A stretch of DNA of 64,000 nt, taken from assembly GCF_000768555.3 (NCBI RefSeq), contig NZ_KN293978.2, positions 304,051 through 368,050 of the forward strand. Direction: 5' to 3'. Within the stretch, counting starts at the first letter, position 1, and the number at the start of each line of letters is the position of its first letter. The DNA is from Roseovarius mucosus DSM 17069 (GTDB lineage: Bacteria; Pseudomonadota; Alphaproteobacteria; Rhodobacterales; Rhodobacteraceae). The position numbers and the translations under genes are program-made. Positions 54,356 through 64,000 of the stretch are shown here, in pieces. Under the pieces are notes generated by a model, which did not search any database, was not told where the DNA came from, and worked only from the letters and a program-made list of their open reading frames with translations.

Positions 54356-55360
54356 ATGATGACGTCAGAGGCCACAAAAATCGCGGTTAAAGCGCCCAAA
54401 GAGCCCAAACGCTTTGTGTTTGTGCTCTTGGACAAGTTCACCTTGCTGAGCTTTGCCTCGGCCATCGAGTGTTTGCGCATCGCCAACCGCATGGCCGAAG
54501 AAGAGTTGTATAGCTGGGTGCTGACCGGCGATTCCGACGAGGTGATCACGTGTTCTGCCGGGGTGCGATTCAACCTCGACTTTCCGCTTTCGGAGCTGAA
54601 CCGCGAAGATGTGGTGCTCGTTTGTGGTGGCATGGATGTGCAAAAGACCGCGACCAAGCGCATGTTGAACTGGTTGCGCCGCGAGGCGCGCAAGGGGCTG
54701 CGCATGGGGGGGCTGTGCACCGCGTCCTATGTGCTGGCGCGCGCGGGCTTGCTCGATGGCAAACGGGCGACGATCCATTGGGAGAATCACGACAGCTTTC
54801 TCGAAGAATTCGAGGATGTGACGCTGACGAAATCGGTATTCGTGATTGATGGCAACCGGATGAGCACGGCGGGTGGCACGTCGTCGATTGATCTCATGCT
54901 CAATATCATCGCCGATGATCATGGTGAAAAGCTGGCCAATGCGGTGGCGGATCAGCAGATCTATAGCTCGATCCGCACCGATCAGGACACGCAACGCCTG
55001 AGCGTTCCGACACGCATCGGTGTGCGGCATCCCAAGCTGAGCCAAGTCATTCAGATGATGGAAACCAATATCGAAGAGCCGATCAGCCCGGCGACATTGG
55101 CGCGCGATGTGGGCATGTCGACCCGGCAGCTAGAACGGTTGTTCCGCCGCTATCTGAGCCGCAGCCCCAAGCGCTATTACATGGAATTGCGCCTGCAAAA
55201 GGCGCGCAACCTGTTGATGCAGACCGACATGACCGTGATCAACGTGGCGCTGGCCTGTGGTTTTGCCTCGCCGTCGCATTTCTCGAAATGCTACCGGGCG
55301 CATTACAACACGACGCCATACCGCGAGCGTGGCGCGCATAGTTCCCGTTTGTCGGTATGA
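54356..55360 (+). CDS. GlxA-family AraC-type transcriptional regulator
   Basis: About 334 aa. The N-terminal DJ-1/PfpI-like (glutamine amidotransferase-like) domain has the cysteine nucleophile-elbow region GGLCTASYVLARAG, and the C-terminus has two AraC helix-turn-helix motifs (TLARDVGMSTRQLERLFRRYL and VALACGFASPSHFSKCYRAHY). GlxA proteins often control glycine betaine, carnitine or arginine catabolism. ATG 54356 has GGGGA 8 bp upstream; ATG 54359 is possible. No clear target gene is adjacent. Confidence 0.9.
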   Translation: MMTSEATKIAVKAPKEPKRFVFVLLDKFTLLSFASAIECLRIANRMAEEELYSWVLTGDSDEVITCSAGVRFNLDFPLSELNREDVVLVCGGMDVQKTATKRMLNWLRREARKGLRMGGLCTASYVLARAGLLDGKRATIHWENHDSFLEEFEDVTLTKSVFVIDGNRMSTAGGTSSIDLMLNIIADDHGEKLANAVADQQIYSSIRTDQDTQRLSVPTRIGVRHPKLSQVIQMMETNIEEPISPATLARDVGMSTRQLERLFRRYLSRSPKRYYMELRLQKARNLLMQTDMTVINVALACGFASPSHFSKCYRAHYNTTPYRERGAHSSRLSV

Positions 55361-55407
55361 CGCTTTCTTGAAAAGAAAGCGGTCCGAAATCTTTTGAAGA
55401 TTTCGGA
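55361..55407. terminator. Two tandem hairpins between convergent genes
   Basis: First stem CGCTTTCTT (55361-55369) with AAGAAAGCG (55373-55381), loop GAA. Second stem TCCGAAATCTT (55383-55393) with AAGATTTCGGA (55397-55407), loop TTG. They abut the stop of the sugar dehydrogenase. Both stems are perfect and symmetric, so both strands can use them. Confidence 0.75.
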
Positions 55408-56493
55408 TCACCGCGAGAGGCGATAGGCCGCACCCTGCCCGACGCTGAGAAACCAGATTGACCCATCGGGGGCCTCGCGGATGTCGCGCACACGCTGGGT
55501 TTCGCGGGATTTCAGACGCTCGACCTCTGAGAGCGGCGCACCCTCAAGCCGCGAAATCAGGTCGAACTTGAGCGATCCGACAAAGATGTCGCCGCGCCAG
55601 TCCGGGAACATCTCGCCTTGATAGATCATCATGCCTGAGGGCGCGATGGAGGGGTCCCAGTAATGGGCCGGTTGTTCCATGCCGGGCTTTTGCGTGCCCT
55701 CGCCGATCTTGAGCCCCGAGTAGTGGCGGCCATAAGAGATCACTGGCCAGCCAAAATTCGCGCCCTTGGCGACGCGGTTCACCTCATCACCGCCGCGTGC
55801 GCCATGTTCCACCACCCAGAGGTTGCCTTGGGCGTCAAGCGCCGCCCCTTGCGGGTTGCGGTGGCCATAGGACCAGATCTGAGGCTGCGCGCCTGAGGTT
55901 TGCGTGAACGGGTTGTCTGCCGGGATGGCCCCGTCGCGGGAAATGCGGATGACAGAGCCGTTCTGGCGAGAGAGGTCCTGCGCCGACGCATCGTCGCCCC
56001 GGTCGCCAATGGTGGCATAGAGCATCCCGTCGCGACCTTCGACCAGACGCGCGCCGAAATGCCGCCCGCCCGACGAGCCGGGTTCGAGTTCGAAGATCAC
56101 CGTCCAATCGGTCAGACGGTCCGCGCCGGGGGCAAGTCGGGCATGGGCGATGGCGGTGCCGGCACCGCCCTGTTGCGGTTTGGAATAGGTGAAGTAAAGC
56201 TGACGGCTCTGCGCGAAATCGTGGGGAATGAGAAGATCGAGCAAACCGCCCTGCCCGCGCGTGGCGACATCCGGCAGGCCGCCCAGTTCCCGCCGCTGGT
56301 CGTTTTCGATATGGAGAACGCGCCCGGCCTTTTCGGTGATCAGGAGGCCGCCATCAGGCAGAAAGCCCAATGCCCAAGGGTCGTTTAACCGGTCAACCAT
56401 TTTCGTGACCGTCACTTTGCCCGCGCTGCTATCGAGCGCCTGGGCCGGGGTCATGGCGAGGCACGCGGCGAAGATAAGGGGGAAAAGGCGCAT
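55408..56493 (-). CDS. PQQ-dependent sugar dehydrogenase (YliI/Asd type)
   Basis: 361 aa with signal peptide MRLFPLIFAACLAMTPAQA. A six-bladed propeller of the soluble aldose dehydrogenase family, with LNDPWALGFLPDGGLLITEKAGRV, GGRHFGARLVEGRDGMLYATIGDRG and RNPQGAALDAQGNLWVVEHGARGGDEVN. Oxidises aldose sugars in the periplasm using pyrroloquinoline quinone and calcium. No pqq biosynthesis genes are in the window. It lies 32 bp downstream of dxs. Confidence 0.88.
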   Translation of the reverse strand: MRLFPLIFAACLAMTPAQALDSSAGKVTVTKMVDRLNDPWALGFLPDGGLLITEKAGRVLHIENDQRRELGGLPDVATRGQGGLLDLLIPHDFAQSRQLYFTYSKPQQGGAGTAIAHARLAPGADRLTDWTVIFELEPGSSGGRHFGARLVEGRDGMLYATIGDRGDDASAQDLSRQNGSVIRISRDGAIPADNPFTQTSGAQPQIWSYGHRNPQGAALDAQGNLWVVEHGARGGDEVNRVAKGANFGWPVISYGRHYSGLKIGEGTQKPGMEQPAHYWDPSIAPSGMMIYQGEMFPDWRGDIFVGSLKFDLISRLEGAPLSEVERLKSRETQRVRDIREAPDGSIWFLSVGQGAAYRLSR

Positions 56494-56525
56494 GTCTGTC
56501 TCCTTTTCCCATCCAGATAGGGATG

Positions 56526-58454
56526 TCAGGCGCGTTTTCCAGCCAGTTGGGCGATACCCAGCACATCGAGCACCCGTGCCTCAATGTCGGCGGCGTTGAG
56601 GCGCGCCACAGCATACATATCCTTGGCGCTGGCCTGATCTATGAACGTGTCGGGCAGGACCATGGAGCGGAACTTGAAGCCGCGATCAAACACTTGAGAT
56701 TCGGCCAATAAGTGACTGACATGGCTTGCAAATCCGCCAATCGCTCCTTCCTCGATGGTGATCATCGCCTCGTGGTTATGGACGAGGTCGAGGATCAGTT
56801 TTTCATCCAGGGGTTTGGCAAAGCGGGCATCGGCAATGGTCGGCGTGATCCCGCGCGCACGCAGGGATTCGCTGGCCTTGAGCACCTCGGACAGGCGCGT
56901 GCCAAAGGACAGGATCGCGACGCGCGCGCCCTCCTGGATGGTGCGGCCTTTGCCGATCTCAAGCGGTTCGCCGCGTTCGGGCATGGTGACGCCCATCCCC
57001 TCGCCGCGCGGATAGCGAAAGGCAATCGGTCCCTCGTCATGGGCGGCGGCGGTGGCGACCATATGGACAAGCTCTGCCTCATCGGCGGCGGCCATGACCA
57101 CGAAACCGGGCAGATTGGCGAGAAAGGCAGTATCAAAAGCCCCGGCATGGGTGGCCCCGTCTGCGCCCACCAGCCCCGCACGGTCGATGGCAAAGCGCAC
57201 CGGCAGGCGTTGGATCGCCACGTCATGCACGACCTGATCATAGCCGCGTTGCAGGAAGGTGGAATAGAGCGCGCAAAACGGCTTGAGCCCCCCCGCCGCC
57301 AGCCCGGCGGAAAAGGTCACGGCATGCTGTTCCGCAATGCCTACATCAAAGAGCCGCGAGGGATAGCGTTCGGCAAAGAGGTTGAGGCCGGTGCCATCGG
57401 GCATGGCGGCGGTCACGGCGCAAATCTTGTCATCTTGGGCAGCATGCGAGAGCAGCGCCTTGGCAAAGACACTCGTATAGCTGGGTGCGTTCGAGGGCGA
57501 CTTGCGCTGTTCACCGGTCAGCACGTCGAATTTAGCGGTGGCATGGCCGCCATCGCGGGCGCGCTCGGCAGGGCCATAGCCCTTGCCCTTCTTGGTCAGG
57601 ACATGGATTAGGATCGGGCCGGTGGCGCGCGCCTTGACGGTGCGCAGCACCGGCAAAAGCTGTTGCAGGTCGTGGCCGTCAATGGGGCCGACATAGCTGA
57701 AGCCCAGCTCCTCGAAAAGCGTGCCGCCGACGGCCAGCCCCTTGAGCATATCCTTGGCGCGGCGCGCGCCCTCTTGAAAGGGCGGCGGGAGAAGGGAAAT
57801 CGCCCCCTTGGCAGCGGCCTTGAAATCCTGAAACGGGGCTTCGGCATAAAGCCGCGAGAGATAGGACGAGAGCGCGCCCACCGGCGGCGCGATGGACATT
57901 TCATTGTCGTTGAGGATGACAATCAGGCGCTTCTTGAGGTGGCCTGCGTTGTTCATCGCCTCAAAGGCCATGCCTGCCGACATGGCCCCGTCGCCAATCA
58001 CCGCAATGGCATCGCCAAGGCCCGAGGGGCAGTTGCCGCCAAGGTCCCGCGCCACGGCAAAGCCAAGTGCGGCGCTGATCGAGGTCGAGCTATGGGCCGC
58101 GCCAAAGGGATCGTAGGGGGATTCCGAGCGTTTGGTAAATCCTGACAACCCATCCTTTTGCCGTAGGGTGCGGATGCGATCCCGCCGCCCGGTCAGGATC
58201 TTGTGCGGATAGCATTGGTGCGACACGTCCCAGATGATCTTGTCGCGCGGGGCGTCAAAGACATGGTGCAGCGCGACGGTCAGTTCCACGACGCCCAGAC
58301 CGGCCCCCAGATGCCCGCCGGTTTCGGACACGGCGGAAATGGTTTCCGAGCGTAATTCATGCGCCAGTTGGACGAGTTGCGTGTCGGAAAACCGTTTGAG
58401 ATCGGCGGGGCTTGCGACCTGATCGAGCAGCGGTGTTTTCGGGCGGTCGGACAT
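56526..58454 (-). CDS. dxs: 1-deoxy-D-xylulose-5-phosphate synthase
   Basis: A 642-aa thiamine-diphosphate enzyme that makes DXP from pyruvate and glyceraldehyde 3-phosphate, the entry of the MEP pathway. Signatures are [41 protein letters not shown] (thiamine-diphosphate site), and the transketolase-like [20 protein letters not shown] 58454 ([11 protein letters not shown]) is preceded by GAGGGG. Follows ispA; an xseB-ispA-dxs operon is common in proteobacteria. Confidence 0.95.
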   Translation of the reverse strand: MSDRPKTPLLDQVASPADLKRFSDTQLVQLAHELRSETISAVSETGGHLGAGLGVVELTVALHHVFDAPRDKIIWDVSHQCYPHKILTGRRDRIRTLRQKDGLSGFTKRSESPYDPFGAAHSSTSISAALGFAVARDLGGNCPSGLGDAIAVIGDGAMSAGMAFEAMNNAGHLKKRLIVILNDNEMSIAPPVGALSSYLSRLYAEAPFQDFKAAAKGAISLLPPPFQEGARRAKDMLKGLAVGGTLFEELGFSYVGPIDGHDLQQLLPVLRTVKARATGPILIHVLTKKGKGYGPAERARDGGHATAKFDVLTGEQRKSPSNAPSYTSVFAKALLSHAAQDDKICAVTAAMPDGTGLNLFAERYPSRLFDVGIAEQHAVTFSAGLAAGGLKPFCALYSTFLQRGYDQVVHDVAIQRLPVRFAIDRAGLVGADGATHAGAFDTAFLANLPGFVVMAAADEAELVHMVATAAAHDEGPIAFRYPRGEGMGVTMPERGEPLEIGKGRTIQEGARVAILSFGTRLSEVLKASESLRARGITPTIADARFAKPLDEKLILDLVHNHEAMITIEEGAIGGFASHVSHLLAESQVFDRGFKFRSMVLPDTFIDQASAKDMYAVARLNAADIEARVLDVLGIAQLAGKRA

Positions 58455-58486
58455 GGTGCCCCTCCGTGGGGAAATTGCAGCGATTT

Positions 58487-59350
58487 TCAGCTCTGGCGCG
58501 AGATAACGAAGCGGGCAAGGTCGCGCAAGGCATCCGCGTTGGCCCCATAACAAGATAGCGCGTCGCAGGCCTCGTCAACAAGAGATGCGGAACGGGCGCG
58601 GGCGCCCTCAAGTCCGAGGAGCGAGACAAAGGTCGCCTTGCCTGCGGCGGCATCCTTGCCGACCGCCTTGCCGGCGGATGCGGCATCGCCCGTCACGTCG
58701 ATCACATCGTCCTGAATCTGAAAGGCGAGGCCCAGTGCGCGGGCATAGATGTCGAGTGGTTGGCTGTCGGCCTGGGCCATAAAGGCGCCTGCCGTCGCGG
58801 ACCATTGGATGAGCGCGCCCGTCTTGCCCGCTTGCAGAGTTGTGATTTCGTCCAGGGTGAGGGGCGTTGTTGCGGTTTCGGCGGCGATGTCGAGCGCTTG
58901 GCCCAGCACCATCCCCTGCCCGCCTGCGGCACGGGCGAGGCTGAGTGCCAGATCGGCGCGCGCCTCAGCTGGACCACAGTCGGGATGCGCCACCAATTCG
59001 AAGGCCAGCGATTGCAGCGCGTCGCCGACAAGGATCGCGGTTGCCTCATCCCATTTGACATGCACGGTGGGCTGGCCCCGGCGCAGATCGTCATTGTCCA
59101 TGGCGGGCAGATCGTCATGGACAAGGGAATAGGCGTGCAGCGCCTCGATCGCCGTGGCGGGCCAGATCGCAGCACTCGCGGGAACATCGTGCAAGCGCGC
59201 GCTTTCCATCACCAGAAATCCCCGGATGCGTTTTCCGCCTCGCGTGGCATAGCGCATGCCCTCGGCCACGGGGCCTGTGCCAAAGGGGGCCAGCACGCGG
59301 TTCAAATGCGCCTGAATAGCCTCGGCCTCGGCGGCAAGTCGGGCCTGCAT
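58487..59350 (-). CDS. ispA: Farnesyl/geranylgeranyl-type polyprenyl diphosphate synthase
   Basis: A 287-aa trans-prenyltransferase. The first aspartate-rich motif is [14 protein letters not shown] and the second is DDVIDV; GKRIRG and KTGALI are conserved substrate regions. Makes farnesyl diphosphate from IPP and DMAPP; chain length cannot be read from sequence alone. Lies between xseB and dxs on the same strand. Confidence 0.92.
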   Translation of the reverse strand: MQARLAAEAEAIQAHLNRVLAPFGTGPVAEGMRYATRGGKRIRGFLVMESARLHDVPASAAIWPATAIEALHAYSLVHDDLPAMDNDDLRRGQPTVHVKWDEATAILVGDALQSLAFELVAHPDCGPAEARADLALSLARAAGGQGMVLGQALDIAAETATTPLTLDEITTLQAGKTGALIQWSATAGAFMAQADSQPLDIYARALGLAFQIQDDVIDVTGDAASAGKAVGKDAAAGKATFVSLLGLEGARARSASLVDEACDALSCYGANADALRDLARFVISRQS

Positions 59351-59355
59351 CCGGG

Positions 59356-59598
59356 TCAGAGGCCTGTCACCGGCGTGGTGCCGGTGGGCTGGCCATCGGC
59401 ATCGAGCGTGATGGCGGCGACCTTTTCCTCGGCCTCTTTCAGCTTTTCCTCGCAGCGTTTCTTGAGATTGGCGCCGCGCTCATAGAGCGTGATCGACTCG
59501 TCCAGCGCCACATCGCCGCGCTCCAGCCGCCCCACGACCTGCTCCAGCTCTTTCATCGCCTGTTCAAAGGTCATTTCGGAGGGGGGCGTTTCGGTCAT
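59356..59598 (-). CDS. xseB: Exodeoxyribonuclease VII small subunit
   Basis: An 80-aa protein with the XseB pattern TFEQAMKELEQVVGRLERGDVALDESITLYERGANLKKRCEEKL. It partners XseA to degrade single-stranded DNA. It starts the xseB-ispA-dxs operon, with ispA beginning 5 bp after its stop. Confidence 0.94.
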   Translation of the reverse strand: MTETPPSEMTFEQAMKELEQVVGRLERGDVALDESITLYERGANLKKRCEEKLKEAEEKVAAITLDADGQPTGTTPVTGL

Positions 59599-59700
59599 CG
59601 GCTGGTCCTCGTGCTTGGTGTTTCATCGGCTAACATAGGGCGCTCTGACGGGGGGTGCAATTCGGTTGACGCTGCTGAACGGCTGAGGGACAGTTGGCCC

Positions 59701-60657
59701 ATGTCAGAGCCTGCCGATCCCCTGCCCGACCTTGATGCGCTGGCCCAACTGGACGCGCGCCTGCGGGCACTGGTGACGCGGCATCCCGATTTGGCGGGGC
59801 TGGATCTGTCCGAGGTCTTGCGCATCGTGCCGGGCAAGCGCGCGGTTCTGGCGGGGCGCCTTGATGGGCGCGCAGTGGTGATGCGGCTGGTCGAGGACCG
59901 CTGTGCCCCGGCGCTGGCCAAGGAATGGGCGGAGTTGCAGCGCATTTGGCCGCATATGCGGGAGGGGCCCTACCGCGTGGCAGACCCTGTCGCCTACCTG
60001 CCCGATGCCAAGCTCCTGGTCATGGAACGCGCGCCGGGGACCCCGCTATTGGAGCATCTATGGCATGCAGATGTGGCCACCCGCGCGCAGCATCTGCGCC
60101 CCGCCGCCGAGTGGCTGCGGCACTATGTAGAGGTCAGCGAGGGCTGGCGCCCCGGCAACGCCAAGGGCTGGCTCGCGCGGGCGGCACGAGCCTCGGCCAC
60201 GCAGCCTTTTGCGCGGCTACGCGGGATCGAGAGCGGTGTTCTGGCGCATTTGACCAGAATGGCGGCGGCGCTGGAGGGGGCAGAATGGCGGGTTGCCATC
60301 AGCCATGGCGATTTTCACCCCAACAACCTTATTCTGGGGGCGGATCGCCTGACCGGGATCGACACCGGCGGCTCTGGTCGGATGCCGGTGTGCAAGGATA
60401 TCGCGCGCTTTCTGGTGCATATGGGGCGGCGCGGCATGATCCCGTCGGGGCGGCGGTATCTGGGCGTCGATGCCGAAGGGCTGGAGGTCTTTGCCGAGGT
60501 GTTCGCGCTGACCGAGGTAGAGCGGCATCTTTGGCTGCCGTTCTTTATCGGGATTGAGGCCCTGATCCGGGTTGAAACCCGCGCGCTCAAACCCAGCCGG
60601 ATCAAGCGCGCGGAAGAGATGTATGGCCTCTTGCTGGCGGATCTTGCCGCGCTCTGA
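59701..60657 (+). CDS. Aminoglycoside phosphotransferase-fold protein
   Basis: A 318-aa protein with the kinase-like catalytic loop VAISHGDFHPNNLIL and the metal-binding GIDTGGSGRMPVCKDIARF. ATG 59701 gives MSEPADPLPDL; the frame is open upstream without similarity. The fold covers choline and sugar kinases as well as resistance enzymes, so it should not be read as antibiotic resistance. Divergent from xseB. Confidence 0.8.
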   Translation: MSEPADPLPDLDALAQLDARLRALVTRHPDLAGLDLSEVLRIVPGKRAVLAGRLDGRAVVMRLVEDRCAPALAKEWAELQRIWPHMREGPYRVADPVAYLPDAKLLVMERAPGTPLLEHLWHADVATRAQHLRPAAEWLRHYVEVSEGWRPGNAKGWLARAARASATQPFARLRGIESGVLAHLTRMAAALEGAEWRVAISHGDFHPNNLILGADRLTGIDTGGSGRMPVCKDIARFLVHMGRRGMIPSGRRYLGVDAEGLEVFAEVFALTEVERHLWLPFFIGIEALIRVETRALKPSRIKRAEEMYGLLLADLAAL

Positions 60658-60663
60658 CCCCGG

Positions 60664-61269
<606 letters not shown>

Positions 61270-61284
61270 GGCATCCTCTTGCGG

Positions 61285-61758
61285 TTACAGGCCAAGATCG
61301 GAGAGGCCCGGGTGATCGGCAGGGCGCGGCCCTTGCGGCCAGTGGAATTTGCGATCCGCCTCCTTGATCGGCTGATCATTGATGCTGGCAAAGCGGAGGC
61401 GCATCAGGCCTGCGGCATCGAATTCCCAATTCTCGTTGCCATGGCTGCGATACCAATTACCGGCATCATCGCGCCATTCATAGGCAAAGCGCACGGCGAT
61501 CCGGTTCTCGGCAAAGGCCCAGAGTTCCTTGATCAGCCGATAGTCGAGTTCGCGCGCCCATTTACGGGTGAGAAAGGTGACGATCTCTTCGCGACCCACG
61601 GGAAATTCGGCGCGGTTGCGCCAGCGGCTGTCCGGGGTATAGGCCAGCGCCACGCGGGCGGGGTCGCGGCTGTTCCAGCCATCCTCGGCCATGCGCACCT
61701 TTTGGATGGCGGTCTCGCGGGTGAAGGGGGGCAGCGGGGGGCGGGTGTTATCGGTCAT
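61285..61758 (-). CDS. NTF2-like DUF1348 protein
   Basis: 157 aa, DUF1348-type SnoaL/NTF2 fold: [38 protein letters not shown] and [21 protein letters not shown], ending with [14 protein letters not shown] residues. ATG 61758 gives [12 protein letters not shown]. Function unknown, sometimes found near oxidative-stress genes. Second gene of the three-gene set. Confidence 0.85.
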   Translation of the reverse strand: MTDNTRPPLPPFTRETAIQKVRMAEDGWNSRDPARVALAYTPDSRWRNRAEFPVGREEIVTFLTRKWARELDYRLIKELWAFAENRIAVRFAYEWRDDAGNWYRSHGNENWEFDAAGLMRLRFASINDQPIKEADRKFHWPQGPRPADHPGLSDLGL

Positions 61759-61810
61759 GGTTGTTCCTCTTTGGCGCATGGCGCGCGGACACGCCATGCG
61801 CTTGGATGGG

Positions 61811-62356
61811 TCAGGCAGCCGCGTTCAGCGCGACCTTGGGAAAGTCGATCTCGACCTGTGTGGCCTTGCCCAGAATATTGGTAAAGATGTTCATGGCCAC
61901 ATGGGTAATGATTTCGACGATTTCGGCGTCGGAATGACCGGCGGCGCGCAGGGCGGCGAACTCGGCCTGGCTGACCTGACCGGCGTGCTCGACCAGCGCG
62001 CGGGCAAAGGTGAGCGCCGCCTCAGCCTTGGCATCGGCAGAGCGACCGGCGCGATTGGCGAGGATTTCGGCATTGTCGAGGCCCACCTTGCGGCCAATCG
62101 CGGTATGTGCCGAAACGCAATACTGACAGGCGTTCTGCTCGGCGACGGTCAAAGCAATGCGTTCGCGCGTCAGCGGGTCAAGCACCCCTGCCCCGGCAAT
62201 GCCGTGCAGCCCGAGAAAGGCCTGAAGCGCTGCGGGGCTGTTAGCCAGTACGCGGATGAAATTGGGCACCATGCCAAGTGCCGATTGCACGGCGTCCAGC
62301 AGCGTCTTGGCCTCGCCTGTGGCAGTTTGCGGGTCGATAACGGGAATACGGGCCAT
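61811..62356 (-). CDS. Carboxymuconolactone decarboxylase/AhpD-like protein
   Basis: A 181-aa all-helical protein with the redox motif [14 protein letters not shown] (CxxC plus His), the AhpD-type peroxidase signature. Likely part of alkylhydroperoxidase-like protection. First gene of the set divergent from the LysR gene at 62482, and probably its target. Confidence 0.88.
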   Translation of the reverse strand: MARIPVIDPQTATGEAKTLLDAVQSALGMVPNFIRVLANSPAALQAFLGLHGIAGAGVLDPLTRERIALTVAEQNACQYCVSAHTAIGRKVGLDNAEILANRAGRSADAKAEAALTFARALVEHAGQVSQAEFAALRAAGHSDAEIVEIITHVAMNIFTNILGKATQVEIDFPKVALNAAA

Positions 62357-62446
62357 GGGTATTGTCCTTGTGTTGTGGGTGCGCAGGCGGTGTGCCGCGC
62401 TCGGGCTTAAGATGGGGCACTATGATGTTTGAAAGAATACCCGAAA

Positions 62447-62467
62447 TGTGGAATGGTTTATTCCACA
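62447..62467. promoter_or_regulatory. Perfect inverted repeat, LysR operator candidate
   Basis: TGTGGAAT (62447-62454) and ATTCCACA (62460-62467), 8-bp arms with spacer GGTTT, located 14 bp before the LysR start and 90 bp before the AhpD-like gene. Confidence 0.7.
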
Positions 62468-62481
62468 CAGAGGAATAATAG

Positions 62482-63411
62482 ATGAACCGGATGCATGAAC
62501 TTGAGGTGCTTGTCGCGGTGGCGGAAGCGGGCAGCTTTGCGGGCGCCGCGCGGCGTCTGCACCTGTCGCCGCCCGCAGTGACACGGACGATTGCGGCGCT
62601 TGAGGATCGGCTGGGCGCGCGGGTTTTTCAGCGCACCACGCGCAATGTCACCATCACCGATATGGGCGCGCGCTTTCTCGAAACCGCGCGGCGCGTGTTG
62701 AACGATCTTGAGACCGCTGAGCGCGAGGCGATGGGCGAGACGACCGCACCGCAGGGGCATCTGACGCTTACCGCGTCGGTGACGTTTGGCCGGTCCGCCC
62801 TTGGGCCGGTGGTTGGCGAATTTCTAGCGGCGCATCCGCGCGTGTCGGTGTCGGTGCTGTTGCTCGACCGGGTGGTCAATCTGGTCGAGGAAGGCGTGGA
62901 TATGGCCATTCGGATCGGCGAGTTGCCCGAGTCGCGGCTGATTGCCAAACGGTTGGGCACGGTGCACCGCATTCTGGTGGCAAGCCCCGCCTATCTGGCA
63001 AAACACGGCACGCCCAATGCACCTGCGGACCTGCGCCACCATGCGGTGATTGCCTTTACCGGGCTGATGCCCAATCGCGAGTGGCGGCATCACAACGGGC
63101 AGCGCAGTGCCAGCATAGCTCTTGTTCCGCGATTGGAAATCAATGACGCAGTCGCGGCGATTGATGCGGCGATTCTGGGCCAGGGCATCACGCCGGCCCT
63201 GTCCTATATGGTCGCAGGCCATATACGCGCAGGTCGTCTGATACCGGTTTTACCGGCCCATTCCCTGCCCCCGCAGCCGGTGCATCTGGTTTACCCGGAG
63301 GCGCGGCTGATGGCACCCAAACTGCGCGCATTTCTGGATTTCGCGGGACCCCGCCTCAAATCCGCGCTCGAGGATTTGGCCGAAGGTGTGGCCGCGCCCA
63401 AGGCGCTCTGA
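62482..63411 (+). CDS. LysR-family transcriptional regulator
   Basis: A 309-aa regulator. Helix-turn-helix: LEVLVAVAEAGSFAGAARRLHLSPPAVTRTIAALE. The substrate domain begins at about residue 90. Divergent from the AhpD-like/DUF1348/PNPOx set, with the palindrome at 62447-62467 between them; it probably controls that set and itself. RBS AGAGG is 9 bp before ATG 62482. Confidence 0.9.
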   Translation: MNRMHELEVLVAVAEAGSFAGAARRLHLSPPAVTRTIAALEDRLGARVFQRTTRNVTITDMGARFLETARRVLNDLETAEREAMGETTAPQGHLTLTASVTFGRSALGPVVGEFLAAHPRVSVSVLLLDRVVNLVEEGVDMAIRIGELPESRLIAKRLGTVHRILVASPAYLAKHGTPNAPADLRHHAVIAFTGLMPNREWRHHNGQRSASIALVPRLEINDAVAAIDAAILGQGITPALSYMVAGHIRAGRLIPVLPAHSLPPQPVHLVYPEARLMAPKLRAFLDFAGPRLKSALEDLAEGVAAPKAL

Positions 63412-63414
63412 CGA

Positions 63415-64000
63415 TCACAGGAACTGGAAATCGTCCACTGTCATTTGCGCGGCGGTGATCCCGTCAACGAGGATCGTATTGCCGTTCACGGTCATCTGCG
63501 CGCCCGTGTCCGTGTCGACGATATTCATCGCCGCAACAAACCCCGCCAGACCATTGCCGCCGTTGTTGATGTTCTCAACGCCGGTATTGGGATCGAAGCG
63601 GCGGATCAGGAAACTGTCGATGCCATCCTCGAAATCGGTGATAACATCGGCCTCGCCGTCAAAGAAGGAGGCGAAAACGAATTGATCCGCGCCGGTGCCG
63701 CCGGTGATCTGGTCATTGCCCGCGCCTGCATTGATCGTGTCATTGCCCGTGCCGCCGTCGATCGTATCATTGCGCCCGCCGCCAGCGAGGAAATCATTGC
63801 CGTCGCCGCCAAGGATGCTGTCATCGCCTTCGCCGCCGCCCACGCGGTCGTCGCCCGCGCCGGCATCAATCGTGTCGCGCCCGGTGCCGCCGCCGATGTC
63901 GTCATTGCCCGCGCCCGCGTCGATGCTGTCATTGCCAAAGCTGCCCGACATGCTGTCGTTGCCGTCACCACCCGAGAGCGTGTCATTGTCAGCCCCACCC
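63415..64000 (-). CDS. RTX-type calcium-binding protein (N-terminal part outside window)
   Basis: The C-terminal 194 residues of a protein that extends past the right edge; the frame is open to 64000. About nine glycine-rich nonapeptide repeats of the GGxGxD type are followed by a C-terminal region ([21 protein letters not shown]...) as found in type I secretion substrates. Such proteins bind calcium outside the cell and may be toxins, proteases or surface proteins; the effector domain is not visible. Ends 3 bp from the LysR stop, convergent. Confidence 0.85.
   Translation of the reverse strand, partial: GGADNDTLSGGDGNDSMSGSFGNDSIDAGAGNDDIGGGTGRDTIDAGAGDDRVGGGEGDDSILGGDGNDFLAGGGRNDTIDGGTGNDTINAGAGNDQITGGTGADQFVFASFFDGEADVITDFEDGIDSFLIRRFDPNTGVENINNGGNGLAGFVAAMNIVDTDTGAQMTVNGNTILVDGITAAQMTVDDFQFL

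Noticed and set aside
59701..60657. Antibiotic resistance function
   Set aside because: The fold is shared by many metabolic kinases; no resistance-specific motif or mobile context is present.
63600..64000. Regular repeats that could suggest a CRISPR or satellite array
   Set aside because: The period of 27 bp reflects RTX nonapeptide codons, and the repeats are translated; there are no unique spacers.

Overview
The window looks like chromosomal DNA from an alphaproteobacterium of the order Rhodobacterales, probably the Roseobacter group. This rests on high GC, the dusB(nifR3)-ntrB-ntrC-ntrY-ntrX order, an NtrC without the sigma54-contacting GAFTGA loop, PstA/PstC with long periplasmic insertions, a soluble PhoR, a class II DAHP synthase, a fused IspDF and several short GC-rich intergenic repeats of a type I associate with this order. 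The species cannot be named from the sequence alone. Nearly all genes are housekeeping or regulatory. I see no prophage, CRISPR array or obvious defence island; one intact IS30-family element is present.

Layout. 1-2.2 kb: end of an iron-sulfur (SUF) gene group, with two YIP1-like membrane proteins and sufS. 2.2-5.5 kb: tRNA-Arg(CCG), hpt, a COQ10-like protein, and a reverse-strand set ispDF-pgpA-cinA-like. 5.6-12.9 kb: dusB-ntrBC-ntrYX nitrogen regulation operon. 13-15.3 kb: exported rhodanese, YeeE/YedE permease and a 56-aa protein, probably sulfur-compound handling. 15.4-18.9 kb (reverse): LysM/M23 lipoprotein, pcm, surE, a short-chain dehydrogenase. 19-30.6 kb: bioY, then a long reverse-strand block (purF, cvpA, radA, a PqiA-like protein, mlaFE, alr, an entericidin-like lipoprotein and a YejA-like binding protein). 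30.6-34.4 kb: a candidate small RNA, 3-hydroxybutyrate dehydrogenase, a DUF502 protein, rpsB-tsf. 34.4-38.7 kb: tandem terminators, a LuxR-type regulator, aroQ, IS30 and a MATE exporter. 38.7-42.3 kb: FAD oxidoreductase, glutaryl-CoA dehydrogenase and a divergent LysR regulator. 42.3-49.6 kb: complete phosphate regulon phoR-pstSCAB-phoU-phoB with a PHO box. 49.6-59.6 kb: gamma-carbonic anhydrase, gmk, yicC, a PAS protein, aroG, a GlxA-type regulator, a PQQ-type sugar dehydrogenase, and xseB-ispA-dxs. 59.7-64 kb: a phosphotransferase-fold protein, a three-gene set divergent from a LysR regulator with a perfect inverted repeat between them, and the C-terminal part of an RTX calcium-binding protein running off the right edge.

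How the genes connect. dxs, ispDF and ispA supply isoprenoid precursors through the MEP pathway. ntrBC/ntrYX and phoR/phoB are two separate two-component nutrient systems, for nitrogen and phosphate. The most unusual items are: an AT-rich replacement inside the IspD active-site region; a promoter-hairpin-terminator unit without an ORF at 30643-30752 (candidate sRNA); a second possible structured RNA after tsf; the rhodanese/YeeE/small-protein cassette; and an IS30 copy abutting the end of the MATE gene. I did not find a clearly new multi-gene system. The sRNA and the sulfur cassette come closest.
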